NCBI GenBank assembly: GCA_905397405.1 | Contig: CAJPVJ010000012.1 | Span: 1 to 64,000, forward strand | Reading direction: 5' to 3' | Length of the DNA: 64,000 bases | Source: Oppiella nova | Lineage: Eukaryota; Arthropoda; Arachnida; Sarcoptiformes; Oppiidae | Shown: positions 1 through 12,556 of the stretch, in pieces | How positions within the stretch are numbered: position 1 is the stretch's first letter | Layout of the letters: every line of letters starts with the position of its first letter | Translations under genes and position numbers: made by a program | Notes under the pieces: generated by a model | What the model was told of the DNA's origin: nothing | Databases searched by the model: none | The model's input: only the letters and a program-made list of their open reading frames with translations

Positions 1-2144
1 TCTCTCTCTCTCTCTCTCTCTGCAGTCTCATTGCTCTTCTATTGCCTTTCATTCCTTAAAATCTCTATCGATTTGGAGGGAGAGATAGAGAGGGAGAGAT
101 AGAGAGGGAGAGAGAGACTTAATAAACCAGAATACTTATAAATTATAACTATATGTAAGTTAATTGGTATTGAATGGGCATTGCAGTGGAAAATTGAACA
201 TTAAATACATCCATAAATTAATTCAATTAGATAACTTAATCTTAGAAACTGAATAATTGATATAATTCTTGAGAGATATATTTAATACCTAGTAAATCAT
301 ATTTTAGTAGAAATTGAATTCATTATTATTTATACTGTAGAGAATTTGCATTAAATATCAAAACTGTATAATGAAATTCTGTATAAAATTCCTTTTGCTT
401 AATAATTATAGAAAAATATTATAATTTTCTAAACACACATAAATGTGTGGTATTTTACTGTATTCATATATTGTAGTAAATTTATTTTGGACATTTAAAT
501 TCTTAAAGAATATTCTGATTTTGAATAAAGAATTCTAATATTATATAACATATTATAATATTCTTATCTATTTTAAGCACCTTTTCAGGTGGGAGTGCAT
601 GAAATATAGAAATATAGTGATTATTCATATTGAGTATCTTATGACATACATAAGCCACACATGTATGAGATATTTATAAATAGTTTTAAATAATTTGATA
701 CTAGTGAATTTTACATTAATATAAAATAGCATCATTATGTTATCTAAGTTAAATTTAGGATCTCATATTAAAGTATAAAGTATAATGGTAAAGTAAATTT
801 TAATAAGTAGTCAATTAAGAATTCATATAAGTAAACAAGCTCATTATATTTAATAAAACTCAGACTTAATACGAATATTATAATAAATAAAACATTATTA
901 TAAGTCCTAATAATATGTTTCAGAATATAATACGAAAACAATAAAAATGTCATTAAAATCAATGATTTATTACTTTATCGTAATATGATATGCGATTACA
1001 TGAACAACAATAGGCTATAACCGTATGACAGTATAAAAGTGAGTGTTTATTAAGTAATCAAAGTAACTGAGCACTCAATTTAGTTTTTCGTTGAGGAACG
1101 GGAGGAAAGCCTTACGGCTATTTTGATGGCATAATAGGTATGGAAACCCTATTGACACCAATGAAATCAATTACTTTGTTTACAACGGCTTTCTGTTTGC
1201 TTTGTTTGACTTTCAAGTGTTTTTATTTATAAACACTTTCTATAGTGAAGTTTTAATCATAGATTTCATTAGAACCTTGTTTATAATGATAAATAGTATT
1301 ATAAACTAATTGTACGCCATATTTTGTACTTGGTATTTGTATTAAAATTTTATTTTAGTTTATATAAGTATTAAAATTTATAGATTTAATTTTCATAATG
1401 TTTATAAAAGTTGTTTAGAAAATGTATGTTAAATTTAGATTATTTAAAAAAATATATCTAGGTTGATTTAGAATTCAGGGATATTTATGCGGCATACTGC
1501 AAGCTATACTGTCCCTAAGGGCCCGGTATGCCATATGGGGCATAGATATCAGAGTTAGAGTGAACTCACAGAAAATAATAATAACTATAAATAAATAGAT
1601 TTTTCCATCAAACAAGTGATGCATAAAATTGTTGGCAAAAAAATATATTGAGATTTATTTTCCAAGCATTTTATAACGTTATTCTTATAATGCGTTTGAA
1701 AGTGATTTAAATCTCTTAAATAAATGTTTATTTTGTATGCCATTCACGGCATAAGAAATTGAAATTTCATTGTAATTGAAAATCACATTTACTGTAGTTT
1801 TTTTGCATATTACCTATAAAATAGTATTGTATTACAATAATTGTAATAATGATATTTATTTAGCATAAACTCAATTACAATATTATGTTAATTATTATAC
1901 ACGAGACTAATAGCCTGAACATAAACTTTAAATACAAATTTAATGGTAATAAAACAATTGACAAATTTTTTTTGTTATGGCAATGATTTTTAGATGACAA
2001 TTAGACATCGCGTGTGAATAATGCATAAAAATATATAGAATTTGTATTCAAATTCAAAAACACTGTATTTCTGATCATAGTTTCAAATACTGTTAACAAT
2101 TATCTCACACCTATTGACCACAAAAAGTGATATCTATTTGACAT
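1..2144. other. AT-rich intergenic stretch
   Basis: No coding signal is visible. The stretch opens with a CT dinucleotide tract (1-21), followed by a GA-rich imperfect tract around 78-116. One exact AGAATATTCT palindrome lies at 507-516. The short open frame on the minus strand at 768-962 is AT-driven low-complexity sequence and is not called a gene. Confidence 0.6.
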
Positions 2145-3320
2145 ATGTTGGTGATAGTGGTGTATATGTGTCTTATATGGACAGCCGGCGCCCTAAAACA
2201 AAAGCCTAACGGACTGGTAACTCAAGCGGACGTATTGAGAGCCCGGGACCACAAATCACGGCTTTACTTACCTCCGCGGCGCAGACCCAAAGAATCGGAA
2301 CTCCGTTCAATACAAACAGCCGGCGCCCAAAAACCTAACGGATCGGCCCTTTTCGAGAACCCCTTATCGCAAGACTTTGCGCCCGAATACGAGAACTATT
2401 ACAACGACTTCTCGAAGGACAGGGATGACAACCACAGCGACTTCGCACCGATCGACAGACGCCCGGGTACCCTATTCACGGCCGTCGACATACAGATGCC
2501 GGCGCCGGAGTCCCTGTGCAACAACTCGTACATATACGCGGCCAACCGTTTCCCCAATAACACGGTCCGGGTGTACAAAAACTGGCACTACTGGGACCTC
2601 GTGGGCCTACCGGAGCCCGTGGTGCGCGTGAAGGGTCCCTACTATGTGTGGCCGCAGAATATGGGACCGATAGACAAGTCCTCGTCGATAATGACTATAA
2701 GCAGTGGCCGACAAGTAGGCGTTACCTTCAAGTTCAGGGGCGACAGGCGCTGGGAGTGGCACCCGGACGGCAGACAGCGCAGCGGGAAAATGAATGGCGA
2801 CCCTTGGGATATGATACCGGAGCCCGGATTTAACGCTGTCTACAACGATGGAGATATGGACGGGAAAGGCATGTCGCGTATGATCGGCTTCGGCGGCATT
2901 CGTGTGTATTATTATAATACGAATGGAGAGGTTATCCAATGGGTGGGCGATCCGGAAGGGTATGTCAATGGGTTTAACGAGTCGTTTCCGCCCGACCTGA
3001 CAGCCGTGTTCGCATACCCGGCCACTGGGGATGGGAGTAAAGGCCCTTCGAGTGATTATTGGGTGTATATGTTCAGGCGGAATACCCACTGCCGGCGCCT
3101 GTATAAGGATTTCCAAGACTGTACGGTTTGGCGACCGAATCGGGAGCTGTTTGGCTGCGAGACTAATCGGAGGACTACCCCTAATACTACTGATCCGATT
3201 AAACCTGTCAGTGCTCAGAAATCAAGTGGTTATGCCTGTATTCCGCCCGTTGGTCCGGTGCTGATCGGGAATACAGTTATGTTTTGCTTGTATTTTATAT
3301 ACGGTTTAGGCTTTCATTAA
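2145..3320 (+). CDS. Secreted hemopexin-repeat-like protein, probably GPI-anchored
   Basis: A 391-residue intronless frame whose richer base composition stands out from its AT-rich surroundings. Residues 1-16 are a hydrophobic signal peptide ending TAGA, which supports the ATG at 2145. Residues 17-110 are a basic, then acidic and polar linker. From about 119 to 345 there are four hemopexin-like units, each with an aromatic core and a following acidic or proline turn: VYKNWHYWDL ending GPIDKSS (143-180), FKFRGDRRWEW ending EPGFNAVY (195-233), RVYYYNTNGEVIQW ending PPDLTAVF (253-289), and YWVYMFRR with cysteines (305-338). Cysteines flank the first and last units, as in the disulfide-closed hemopexin propeller. 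The C-terminus (about 362-391) is hydrophobic after a small-residue region, as in GPI-anchor signals. There is no HExxH motif, so it is not a matrix metalloprotease. Several N-x-S/T sites fit an extracellular product. Substrate and role are unknown. The hemopexin assignment rests on pattern reading only. Confidence 0.6.
   Translation: MLVIVVYMCLIWTAGALKQKPNGLVTQADVLRARDHKSRLYLPPRRRPKESELRSIQTAGAQKPNGSALFENPLSQDFAPEYENYYNDFSKDRDDNHSDFAPIDRRPGTLFTAVDIQMPAPESLCNNSYIYAANRFPNNTVRVYKNWHYWDLVGLPEPVVRVKGPYYVWPQNMGPIDKSSSIMTISSGRQVGVTFKFRGDRRWEWHPDGRQRSGKMNGDPWDMIPEPGFNAVYNDGDMDGKGMSRMIGFGGIRVYYYNTNGEVIQWVGDPEGYVNGFNESFPPDLTAVFAYPATGDGSKGPSSDYWVYMFRRNTHCRRLYKDFQDCTVWRPNRELFGCETNRRTTPNTTDPIKPVSAQKSSGYACIPPVGPVLIGNTVMFCLYFIYGLGFH
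2175..2350 (+). repeat. Short internal direct repeat in the hemopexin-like gene
   Basis: The segment encoding TAGALKQKPNG (from about 2181) recurs in shortened form encoding TAGAQKPNG (from about 2316), with near-identical DNA over some 30 bases. The first copy overlaps the predicted signal-peptide end and the second lies in the propeptide-like linker. Confidence 0.6.
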
Positions 3321-3429
3321 CTAATAGTTTTGTGTTTTTTAGTTATATTTCGTAAATTGAAAAGTAAAGTAAAAATTTGTTTATAGTTTATGTTATGATA
3401 AATATATTATAGTTTATTTTTTGCTCACA

Positions 3430-3440
3430 AATAAAATAAA
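3430..3440 (+). terminator. Probable polyadenylation signals of the hemopexin-like gene
   Basis: Two overlapping AATAAA hexamers (3430-3435 and 3435-3440) lie about 110 bases after the stop codon, a suitable distance for 3' end formation. Confidence 0.5.
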
Positions 3441-5437
3441 ACATTTTATGATAATTTAAAGTTTTGCGTTACTTTTTATTAAGTCCTAAATTGGTGTTTA
3501 AAAATTTATTTTGAATATAAAGTGTGACATTAAATATATTGTATAAGACTTTTGAGGCACTATTTTCAGTTACTTTTCGTTAGTAATAATAGAGTGAAAA
3601 AATTTATACTGAATATAAATCTCAACAAAAATATACAATTAAGTGAATGTTATGTTTAGCGTATAAATGAGTTTTAAATGCTAATGAATATGTCTTTTAT
3701 GAAACTAAACATATTCATAAAATTACAGAATTGTATATTTATATAAATTTGTAAATAATCTTGATAAAAATCTAATACATGTTTAGTATTGTACATAAAA
3801 ATGACAATAAAAACACAGAAAATAAAATACAAACAAAAACTTATTTTTACGAATACTTTGAGAATCAGTTCGAGACATAACAGTAAAAATGGCAAAAAAA
3901 TTGTTTTCGTATATGTTTTGTTTGAAAATAGTTTTAAGATATAAAATATGAAATAAGAAAAATAAATACATAAGAGAAAAGTCCACAAAAAAATCTACTT
4001 AAAGGAAACTGTAGTTTAAAAAGGCCTAAACCCCTAAAAAAAGTTGTCTATGTGTTATTCAATCTATTGAATAAATATTTGATTTTATATACAGTAGTAT
4101 ACTCAATATTTAAGATTTATACTAGGCAATATCTATATTAGGAGTAACACAAATCAATACATCGCGAATGCAATGCAAATATTGAACAGAAATCTGTAAT
4201 TTAATTATAATATTTGATTAATTGATTGAATGCCTAAATATAAAGCAATTTTTTATATAACATTTGTCTCATTGTATTCAGTATTCGCAGAGAATTTAAT
4301 CAAATTTTTTGTATTGTGTTTATAATTGAGTTAAACGTTTGAATGAAATGGGAAATGAAAATGCCATTCAATCTGAACATGTATTAGGCAAACAAAAATC
4401 ATGTTATAGTTAAACAACAATTTAATTGTGAAGTTTTATTTCTGAGAAAAACAATTATAATATGCAAAACACTTAAACAAATAATGGATACAAGTTTTTA
4501 TGTCAAAAGTTTTGTACAGAAAGCTACAGAAATGATATAAATCTTATGTATTGTATTTATATAAATGCTGTACCATGATAAACAAATTGCTATAAAACTT
4601 TTTATCATTTTGTTTTCCATATAACAACGTAAATAATTAATTTATAGGAGTTTGAAGTGCGATCCCATTTCCTTAATATGCCGGTGCGATACAGAGTGTT
4701 AGTGAATGCAATACTTGAGCATAATTTGTATTTTCAAAGTTAAGATAATAGCCCCCTATTTGTGGGCAAATGTCCAGAAAAAATAAATAATACAATAAAA
4801 ACATAGGGAGAATGTTATGAAAACAATTTATAATACCGGCGCCAATAGGGTAATGGCTATACTGTAAGTGTTTTGTTATAGTAAAACGGATTACTGACCG
4901 TTTTATATATACACGAGAATATAAATTTTTATTTTCATGATATCCTATCCGGACATTAAATATGAGTGGACTGGCCATTAGGGCACTGGTATGTAAGTGT
5001 ATATACAAAGTGCTGGTCTATTATTATGTAAAATACACTGTATATAAAGTTGAAAATAAAATTAAGAATATTCTGTATATTGGATTTTACGGTATATTTA
5101 AAAATGTTTATTTAATTACTTTATTAGTAAAATGAAAATATAATAATTCAATTTTAAGTGTGATACAATTAATATGAAAGTTTAACTAGGTATGTTTAAG
5201 AATTAAAATATTAATATGATGATATTTATGTTAAAAGCATTATAAATTTAAACCTAATACATTACAGAATTGGATTTGCTATAATGGTGTGTTAGTTGTA
5301 TAAAAAATTTTATGACATAATATGTCACATAACTGTATATAAAAGAAAACTAGGAAAAGATTTTTATATAAAATATGAGCGAAAAGTAGAGAAAAATTTT
5401 AACTCTAATGTCGATAACTATAATCCCATTGAATTTG

Positions 5438-5465
5438 CTCTCTCTCTCTCTCTCTCTCTCTCTCT
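5438..5465. repeat. (CT)n microsatellite
   Basis: Uninterrupted CT dinucleotides, 14 units. Confidence 0.95.
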
Positions 5466-6546
5466 AATTTTATATTTTGTTTTGACTTCTAATTATTTTG
5501 GTTTTATTACATTTTCGTTTTAATTTTGACAAATTATATATTAATTTATGAAATTAAATCTCAATAATTAAATCTCGGACGAGTAACACACACATCGGTA
5601 TATAGTGTATGAGAGCTCTTAATATAATAAAAAGGCACTAAATATAAAAGGGATGTGGAGTGCGAAGTGAAAGGGAAAGGGATGTTGAGTGTGAGATGGT
5701 CTATACGTGACGTGAATTCTTGCAGTCATTTATTACATTCTCTATATTATATACAACTTATCAACGCTTTTACAACAGCCTACTCACTGGTGTTGACCAG
5801 TAACCAGGGTAACTTTTAAACACATTAATGGTATATAAATTTGGGATAGTTATTACCAATTTAAATACAAAATATTCTGTTGATTATTAACCACTAATGT
5901 ATAGCCATAAAAACATATAGTCTATTTGATATGTATGCTATGTATGGATGTATGGGAAAGTAGTGTATATTTGTGACACCAATGAGTGCTTTAAAAGTTA
6001 TATAATTTGAGATGTCAGCCCTCATATGCAAGTGACCGGTCAGACACACACACACACGCATACGACAGCTACTGGCGCTAGTTTGGACGGGTATTGCATG
6101 TGTCATTAATTGCCAGACATTATCAACGCTCCAAATGTCGCCAAAAAATGTGACACTAATACTGTCGCATCGCTAATGGATACACTAATTGAATGGGTAT
6201 CCTGTGTTCAGGGTAGATTTTTGTTTATGAAATTTCTGTATATTTATTAAGTGGTAGCTTCCGGGAGTGTATCAAAGTTTGAATTAATTTATCATTGATT
6301 TTAATGAAAATTATAGTAAGAATTAATAATATTATACCAATTTTTTTGAATTTATTTATTGTTAATATTTGTATTAAGTCCGAGTTTTATATTTAAAATA
6401 GCATAAGAAATTTTGTTTATAGATTAGTTATATTAATATAAATAATTCTAAAATACTTTATATTAAATAAGTATATTAGTAAATAAAAGTAAAATTAATA
6501 ACTTATTATAATTTAAAACAAATACTAAATTCATATAATATGGTAG

Positions 6547-7095
6547 CACTCCATGCGAGTCATGTAGTGATCGATTGGGGAGAAAGTAATTATGAATTAT
6601 ATTATCATTACTTCACAAACGACTCATATTTAGTTTATATTAACAATAAAATTGCTCAAAAGTGTGAGTGAGTGGGTGGTGGGGTGGGGGTCACAAGAAA
6701 TCCATTGTAATTATGCATTAATTATATCGAAACACACGAAATGTTTGGTAAAAATATTTTAAATTTTTTTTGTTATACTTATGGTGCGAAACACTCCATG
6801 CGTTTAAATTAGTATAAAAATATTTTTATTATCGTAATTATATTGATTTGATTTTTAATGTTGTTATTATTATTGGAAACAAAATGTTCAATGAATAATT
6901 AGCGTGATTAATAATTATATACAATAAATAAATGATATATGATATAAAATATTGTGAAAAAATATTTCATACACAAAAAAAACTATCAAATGTCAAAAAG
7001 TGATGAGCAAAAATGGTATAATGCGATTTTAATTGTTTCTTATTTTATATTATATGTAATAAATGTATATAGCTTATTATTTCACACTCCATGCG
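6547..7095 (+). repeat. Three dispersed copies of CACTCCATGCG
   Basis: Exact copies of this 11-mer lie at 6547-6557, 6792-6802 and 7085-7095, all in the same orientation, about 245 and 293 bases apart in otherwise AT-rich DNA. No longer repeat unit joins them. Confidence 0.8.
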
Positions 7096-8817
7096 GTGCA
7101 CAAACTAATTAATTATTATATAATAATTTATTATATGAAGTATACTTCAAAATATAATTACATTAAACAATTGCTTTTATAATAGGAATATTCTGGTCGT
7201 GAAAAACCAATGCACTGGAAGTTTATATCAAAAATAATAATTGTTTTCATTGAATAAAATGGTTTATTATTTTTATAGCTTGTATATTATAAATTAATGG
7301 CATATTCTTATGACTGAAGAATTTTGATGATATTATAGGCAATTATTTTCCTTATAATAAAGTCTTAATTATAGATAAAATTAATGATAGGTTCGTCTGT
7401 AATAGGTATCAATGGGATGGGTATGTAATATAACAGGCAATCGTTGGACACATAAAACATGTAATGAACGCGAAATTGTTTAGGATTTTAAATCCTATCC
7501 GATATAAACATTATCTGATATATTGTCTACTAGTGTGGTGTATGTGTATGGTATGGGGGAAATGTATGTTTTTTAATCGGTCGGCGACCGACACACTTAC
7601 CCACTGTTCCCGAATTGTTGACACCTAATGGTCGGATACGGCTATCATAGCGGCCATCGCCTATAATTGAGTCTAATATACGTTTTTCAATGGCTCGGAT
7701 ATTAGCACTGGCCCTGTAGTATGAGGGGAAAGGGATGAAAAATAAAGTAAATTGTCATTAGTTATAATAGTTTTGTATTTTCTTAAGGCTTTGTAATGAC
7801 GGCGCGAAATACCATTATATAAATAGCCGATTAGCGCATATATTCTAGATTCTGGATATATTCAGTGATAAATACAGAGTTTATGGGAATTGTTATGATT
7901 ATTGTTATTCTTATTCTGGATATAGTTTGCGAAAGAATTTTTTAATAACTTTTTAAAAAATTATATTCATTAAAGTTTTGGTATAGGGGAAATTTATGAA
8001 GCTTAATTTAGATATAAAGTGTGATAGGTAATGTGTTTAATAAGAATAATGTGAATATATTTTTGATTTATATATTTTTTTGCGAAATATCTTGAAATAA
8101 TATTTTGCTTTAATATAATAAATATTAATATGAAAATTATTTTTAGTAACCTATTCCCCATAATAATATTTTTCAACATAAATAATAGAAATTTTTAAAA
8201 ATTTCTATTAAATATTAAATTCAATCGAGTAGTAAGCTTTATTATAATAATTTTGTACATTTAAATAGAATTATTAATAATTAATGATATATACAAAAAT
8301 TAAAATAGATTTAAAGTAACCATTTTTGTATTTATAATATAATACTTAATTGACTGTAAAATATAATACATTTGCCAAAAACCATTAAAAGTTTCATTTA
8401 TTATAATTGATAAAAATATAGTAATAAAAAGCAATTTTAATGAAATAGAAATCCTTTGAATTCAAACCCCAATTTCCATAACAATATCAAATAAAGACCT
8501 GTCTCCTTTTAGAGTTAAATTATTTATTTCTGATAAATTAGTCAATTTAGGGAGATTAATGGTTAGATAGAGTATTTGGTTATATAACAATCAGAGCACA
8601 TATAAAAAAAAGTCGGATTCATAAAGAATTTTATGTATAAAAAAAGTTAATTAATTGTAAAGAATTTTTCACTTTTTTTGTTATTGTATTAATAACTTTG
8701 CAAATGAATGGATGAGAATAGAGAATATTCTGGGCTTTTATTGTGAACGAGTTATTAAATAAATTGGTCGATGAGTTAATTAAACATTTTTATGGATAAC
8801 TAGGGAATATATAGCCT

Positions 8818-8820
<3 letters not shown>

Positions 8821-8849
<29 letters not shown>
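8821..8849. repeat. (CT)n microsatellite
   Basis: Pure CT tract. A GA tract follows at 8984, so the pair forms an inverted arrangement with a loop of about 135 bases. Confidence 0.95.
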
Positions 8850-8850
<1 letters not shown>

Positions 8851-8983
8851 ACTATTTCGAAATTCTCATTATTTTTATTTTCTTTTCATTTTCTCGTCAA
8901 AAGACTTCTATTTATAAGTAAAATAAAATAACAGATAATAACATGTTTTCAAGAGTATGAGCGTATAGTGAGTCGAGTGAGTC

Positions 8984-9011
8984 GAGAGAGAGAGAGAGAG
9001 AGAGAGAGAGA
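8984..9011. repeat. (GA)n microsatellite
   Basis: Pure GA tract, reverse complement of the CT tract at 8821-8849. Confidence 0.95.
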
Positions 9012-10064
9012 TTCTGGAGACAAACAAAAAATGCTTATATTTATTATCAGTATTTTATGGAATCATAAAAACATTTTATATTTTTCTTTATAAAAAATTT
9101 TCCCCAAAATCACTGAAAATACTCGCTCTGTTGAACGCATCGTTGGTTTTATACTTACTTTCACTGATTTATTATCATAAGACCAGGGTATTTATAAATT
9201 TAACACAAACACATTGACTTTAATAACTTAATCATAAAAAATTATTGTATTGAATAAATGACTTTTATTTATTAAATACTAGGTTATTAATCAATATATC
9301 GATATTAGCTTAGATTATATTAGTTATTAAATGGTACATGGTTGAAATAAGCCATAGTTTTAAGCTATAATTGCTTTCAAACATACAATTCGTAAACAAC
9401 TATAATAAGTATATTTAAAATAAAGTTTTTTTGTAGAGATTTAAAGATTGTTATAATCTCTTGAGAGTCTCTCTCTATTTCGACAAAAATAATCTCATTT
9501 TTGGAGTTATTTTTCCAAAACTATTATATTTTCGTTGGGATTATAATAAAACGATAAAAAAGTTGTTATTTTTACAAACTTTTCCTTAATTAAAATTTAT
9601 CACAAAAATACACTTTATAATTAAAACCCACACAGAATCTAACTTATGAAATATAACAAAACATGTTATCTTGTACAATTAAATCAATTACCTTGATAAC
9701 ATTTAGAATAAATAATAAACTGAATAATGCACTCCCCCAGAGTATGTAGTCAACAATAGCGAGACAAACACTTTATTTATGCTAAAAATGCTTATAAATG
9801 TTACATAACTTATAAAATATAATAAAACACTTTACCCGGTACACATACATCATACACTAACCTCGGTAAGTTCATTATAAGCAGGTATAGCACATAATTG
9901 ATGCTCAAACACACGTACAGCACGTCATTACTGTACAGCTATAGCAACCCTGCGGCCAATCTCTGCGCAAAAGGCAGTGTTTTGTGCGAAAAGCCGCGAA
10001 AACACGTGATATTTGCCAATCAAACCGTATTTGCATTGAAAACGCAATCAAAACAACACAACAA

Positions 10065-10901
10065 ATGCTTTCAAACAGATTATCGCTGGTGTGTGGCGTA
10101 GGTATGGCCACAATCACTGTCTACTACTACTGGACGACATACCGGCGCCCACACCACAGCACCGCCGATGACGACGAGCCCACACTCGGCGATCGCTTCT
10201 GGCGCTGCATTCACGCCATCAGATCCGTCACCATTGGAGGTACCGGTGCCTCGGGTGCTGGCGATTGGCCCGTGTTTAAGGTACGGCGCTCTCTGGACAC
10301 CCACTACATCCGAGTGCCCAGACATCTGGTGCCCCAAATGATCGGCCATAGGGGCGAGCGAGTCAAGGAACTGGAGCTCCGCACCGGCACTGCCATACAC
10401 TTCGCCAACGAGTTTGAGACTACCGGCGCCGCCATCGAGACGGCCATCAATGGTAGCGCGACGGCTACTGGCGTTGGCGATGGACCTAATGGTACGGTAG
10501 CCGCGGATGCGAGCGACGATTGGGGTGAATGCGATGGTGGCGGCGAACAGCAGCTACAGGTGCCCAAGAGGTCGGTCATCCGTAGGACCGACTACAGAGT
10601 GATGGCTATTAGGGGCGAACCCGAGTGTATCCGCGCGGCTACCGATGCCGTGGAGGCGCTGATCGCCGACAACGCGTACGACAGAGTGGACATACCGTAC
10701 GGCTGTAATATCGTGGGACCCAATGGGGAGAGGATTCAAGAGATTCAGATGAAGTCCGGCGCGAGACTGAAGGTGGAGGGTAGCAGGTATGCCAAGCACC
10801 GGGTGCTGGTTGTCATGGGTACGGCCGCTCAACGCGCTATGGCTCAAGAGCTCGTCCAAGAGGTGATCAACGAGTTTAACACCGACTGCGAGGATATCTG
10901 A
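10065..10901 (+). CDS. Membrane-anchored two-KH-domain protein, TDRKH/Papi-like N-terminal half
   Basis: A 278-residue intronless product. The frame is open upstream, but the first ATG is at 10065 and is followed directly by a membrane segment (about residues 7-23, LSLVCGVGMATITVYYYW), then a basic stretch TTYRR. KH1 begins at about 81 (YIRVPRHLVPQMIGHRGERV) with the RNA-binding loop GHRG at 94-97. It appears to be interrupted by an acidic, Gly/Ala-rich insert (about 115-172) before its last strand and helix (174-200). KH2 spans about 206-272 with GPNG at 218-221. TDRKH/Papi is a mitochondrial outer-membrane piRNA-biogenesis factor with the same order, TM, KH, KH, but continues into a Tudor domain. 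Here translation stops right after KH2. It may be a shortened paralogue, a retrocopy that stayed open, or a separate KH family. RNA binding at a membrane is likely; a piRNA role is only inferred. Confidence 0.8.
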   Translation: MLSNRLSLVCGVGMATITVYYYWTTYRRPHHSTADDDEPTLGDRFWRCIHAIRSVTIGGTGASGAGDWPVFKVRRSLDTHYIRVPRHLVPQMIGHRGERVKELELRTGTAIHFANEFETTGAAIETAINGSATATGVGDGPNGTVAADASDDWGECDGGGEQQLQVPKRSVIRRTDYRVMAIRGEPECIRAATDAVEALIADNAYDRVDIPYGCNIVGPNGERIQEIQMKSGARLKVEGSRYAKHRVLVVMGTAAQRAMAQELVQEVINEFNTDCEDI

Positions 10902-11413
10902 AGAGTTGGTGAGCGCCGGCTGTTTGAAACGCCGTGTGTTTTGAATTTTTTATTAATTTTTTCGTCGATTAATTATATTTTAATTTAATTTTTTTTTCAT
11001 TTTGTGATTAATTACTTATTAATGAATACTTATTTTGTAATCGTTTTCTCGTACGAAGGCTTAATGTCTTATTAATTGAATGCAAGTTTTTACGTACAAA
11101 TTAAGGCATTAGTTGTTTTTTGGTCACATATTTATTGATTTTATTAATTATCGTTTTAGTCAAATGTAATCATCAGTACACTATTCACTCGTATTTATCC
11201 GGTAATTGTTTTATATTACTTAAAAGTATTAATTTGATATAACGAACAACGAGTACATAATATGTTGTGATTATAGCACAAACTTTTTTATATACTGTTT
11301 TTTTGTGAGATATTTTTACGTAATTTTGGCATTCACTACTTTATAAATTAATTTTAAGTATGATTATCACGAGTGTTATGAATATTTCATATATTTTTTG
11401 TAATGTAATGTTT

Positions 11414-11419
11414 AATAAA
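11414..11419 (+). terminator. Possible polyadenylation signal of the KH gene
   Basis: An AATAAA hexamer in AT-rich DNA. Such hexamers arise easily by chance here, so support is weak. Confidence 0.3.
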
Positions 11420-12517
11420 TACACTTCTAATAAAAGTGAGAGCTTTTTATTATTATTATTATATTTTAGTTTTTGTGTAATATTTGTTTGACTATATATT
11501 AGAGACGTTTGTCTGATATGTGTGTCTAATATACGACATGACATTTATGGGTCCATTCAATCACTGGAGGAAAAGACATTTTTATCTTATAGCTGGTGTA
11601 CTGTCAGAGCACTGGTATGTGTAATGCTGTTCCCCGAGAATATAATTGTCACAAATGCAACTCCTTTTTAATAATATATATGACTAGTAGTCAATATAAT
11701 AATATCTCAATAGTGTAGGCATCGGAATATTCTGTATATTTATTGGTTTTATTTGTGTGTATAGTATGTCTATGGGCTGACAATATATGGTTACCAGTGA
11801 CAAAGGAATGTCTATCTAATTTTTTATGTGGTGGTGGTGCACTTTTTCTGGTATTGAATTAATGGCTAAATGTATTATGTGTCCAAACATATCTGAATGC
11901 AAAAAAAGAGTTATGTGTGACATACCGGCGCTAGCATACAGTCGCTACCCTTAGAGAATATACACATGAATATGCTTTTTTGTTGTTCAATGTCTGTATT
12001 ATTAGTTTAAATGACATTTCTATTAAATTCATATCAAAAAAAACTTTGTTGTTAATGCATTTATTTGTGCAATAGTTTTATATATGCATTAGTTTTTTAA
12101 CACATATTTTTTGGGCATAAAACTCAAACTTTTATTTTAGTTTACACTAAATGTAAGAAAATTGTATACGATTTTTGATGTAAACCAAAAGGTTTTGACT
12201 TTTTTATTTGAGTCGCGATATATAAAAAGATTTTTTGATTTTTGTTTTCAAAAATACTTCAAAACTAAAGCAATTATATGATTTAACCCGATTACCCGTT
12301 TGTTATTCAACTACCGTTCCCATTAAATCAAATCACATACACAACAAAAAATTTGCTGTTTTTGTTAGATGTTTTGAAATTATTTTTGATTTTAAAATTT
12401 TTGTACAAAATTGTGAATTGAATTTTCAAACAAAACAAGATATCAAACGATTTATTAAATTGTCAGTATTTTTCTGATGAATTCAATCGATTTAATGATT
12501 GTTAACTCGATAGAGAC

Positions 12518-12520
<3 letters not shown>

Positions 12521-12555
<35 letters not shown>
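12521..12555. repeat. (GA)n microsatellite
   Basis: Pure GA tract of about 17 units. Confidence 0.95.

Positions 12556-12556
<1 letters not shown>

Larger units (their letters stand above)
3441..9980. other. AT-rich intergenic stretch between two plus-strand genes
   Basis: No credible gene is visible; the open frames here are short and low in complexity. The stretch contains CT tracts at 5438-5465 and 8821-8849, a GA tract at 8984-9011, palindromes AGAATATTCT at 5065-5074 and 8722-8731, and three copies of CACTCCATGCG between 6547 and 7095. Confidence 0.6.

Noticed and set aside
10065-10901. Overlapping minus-strand frames in the KH gene
   Set aside because: Antisense shadows; the plus-strand frame has two KH domains in order.
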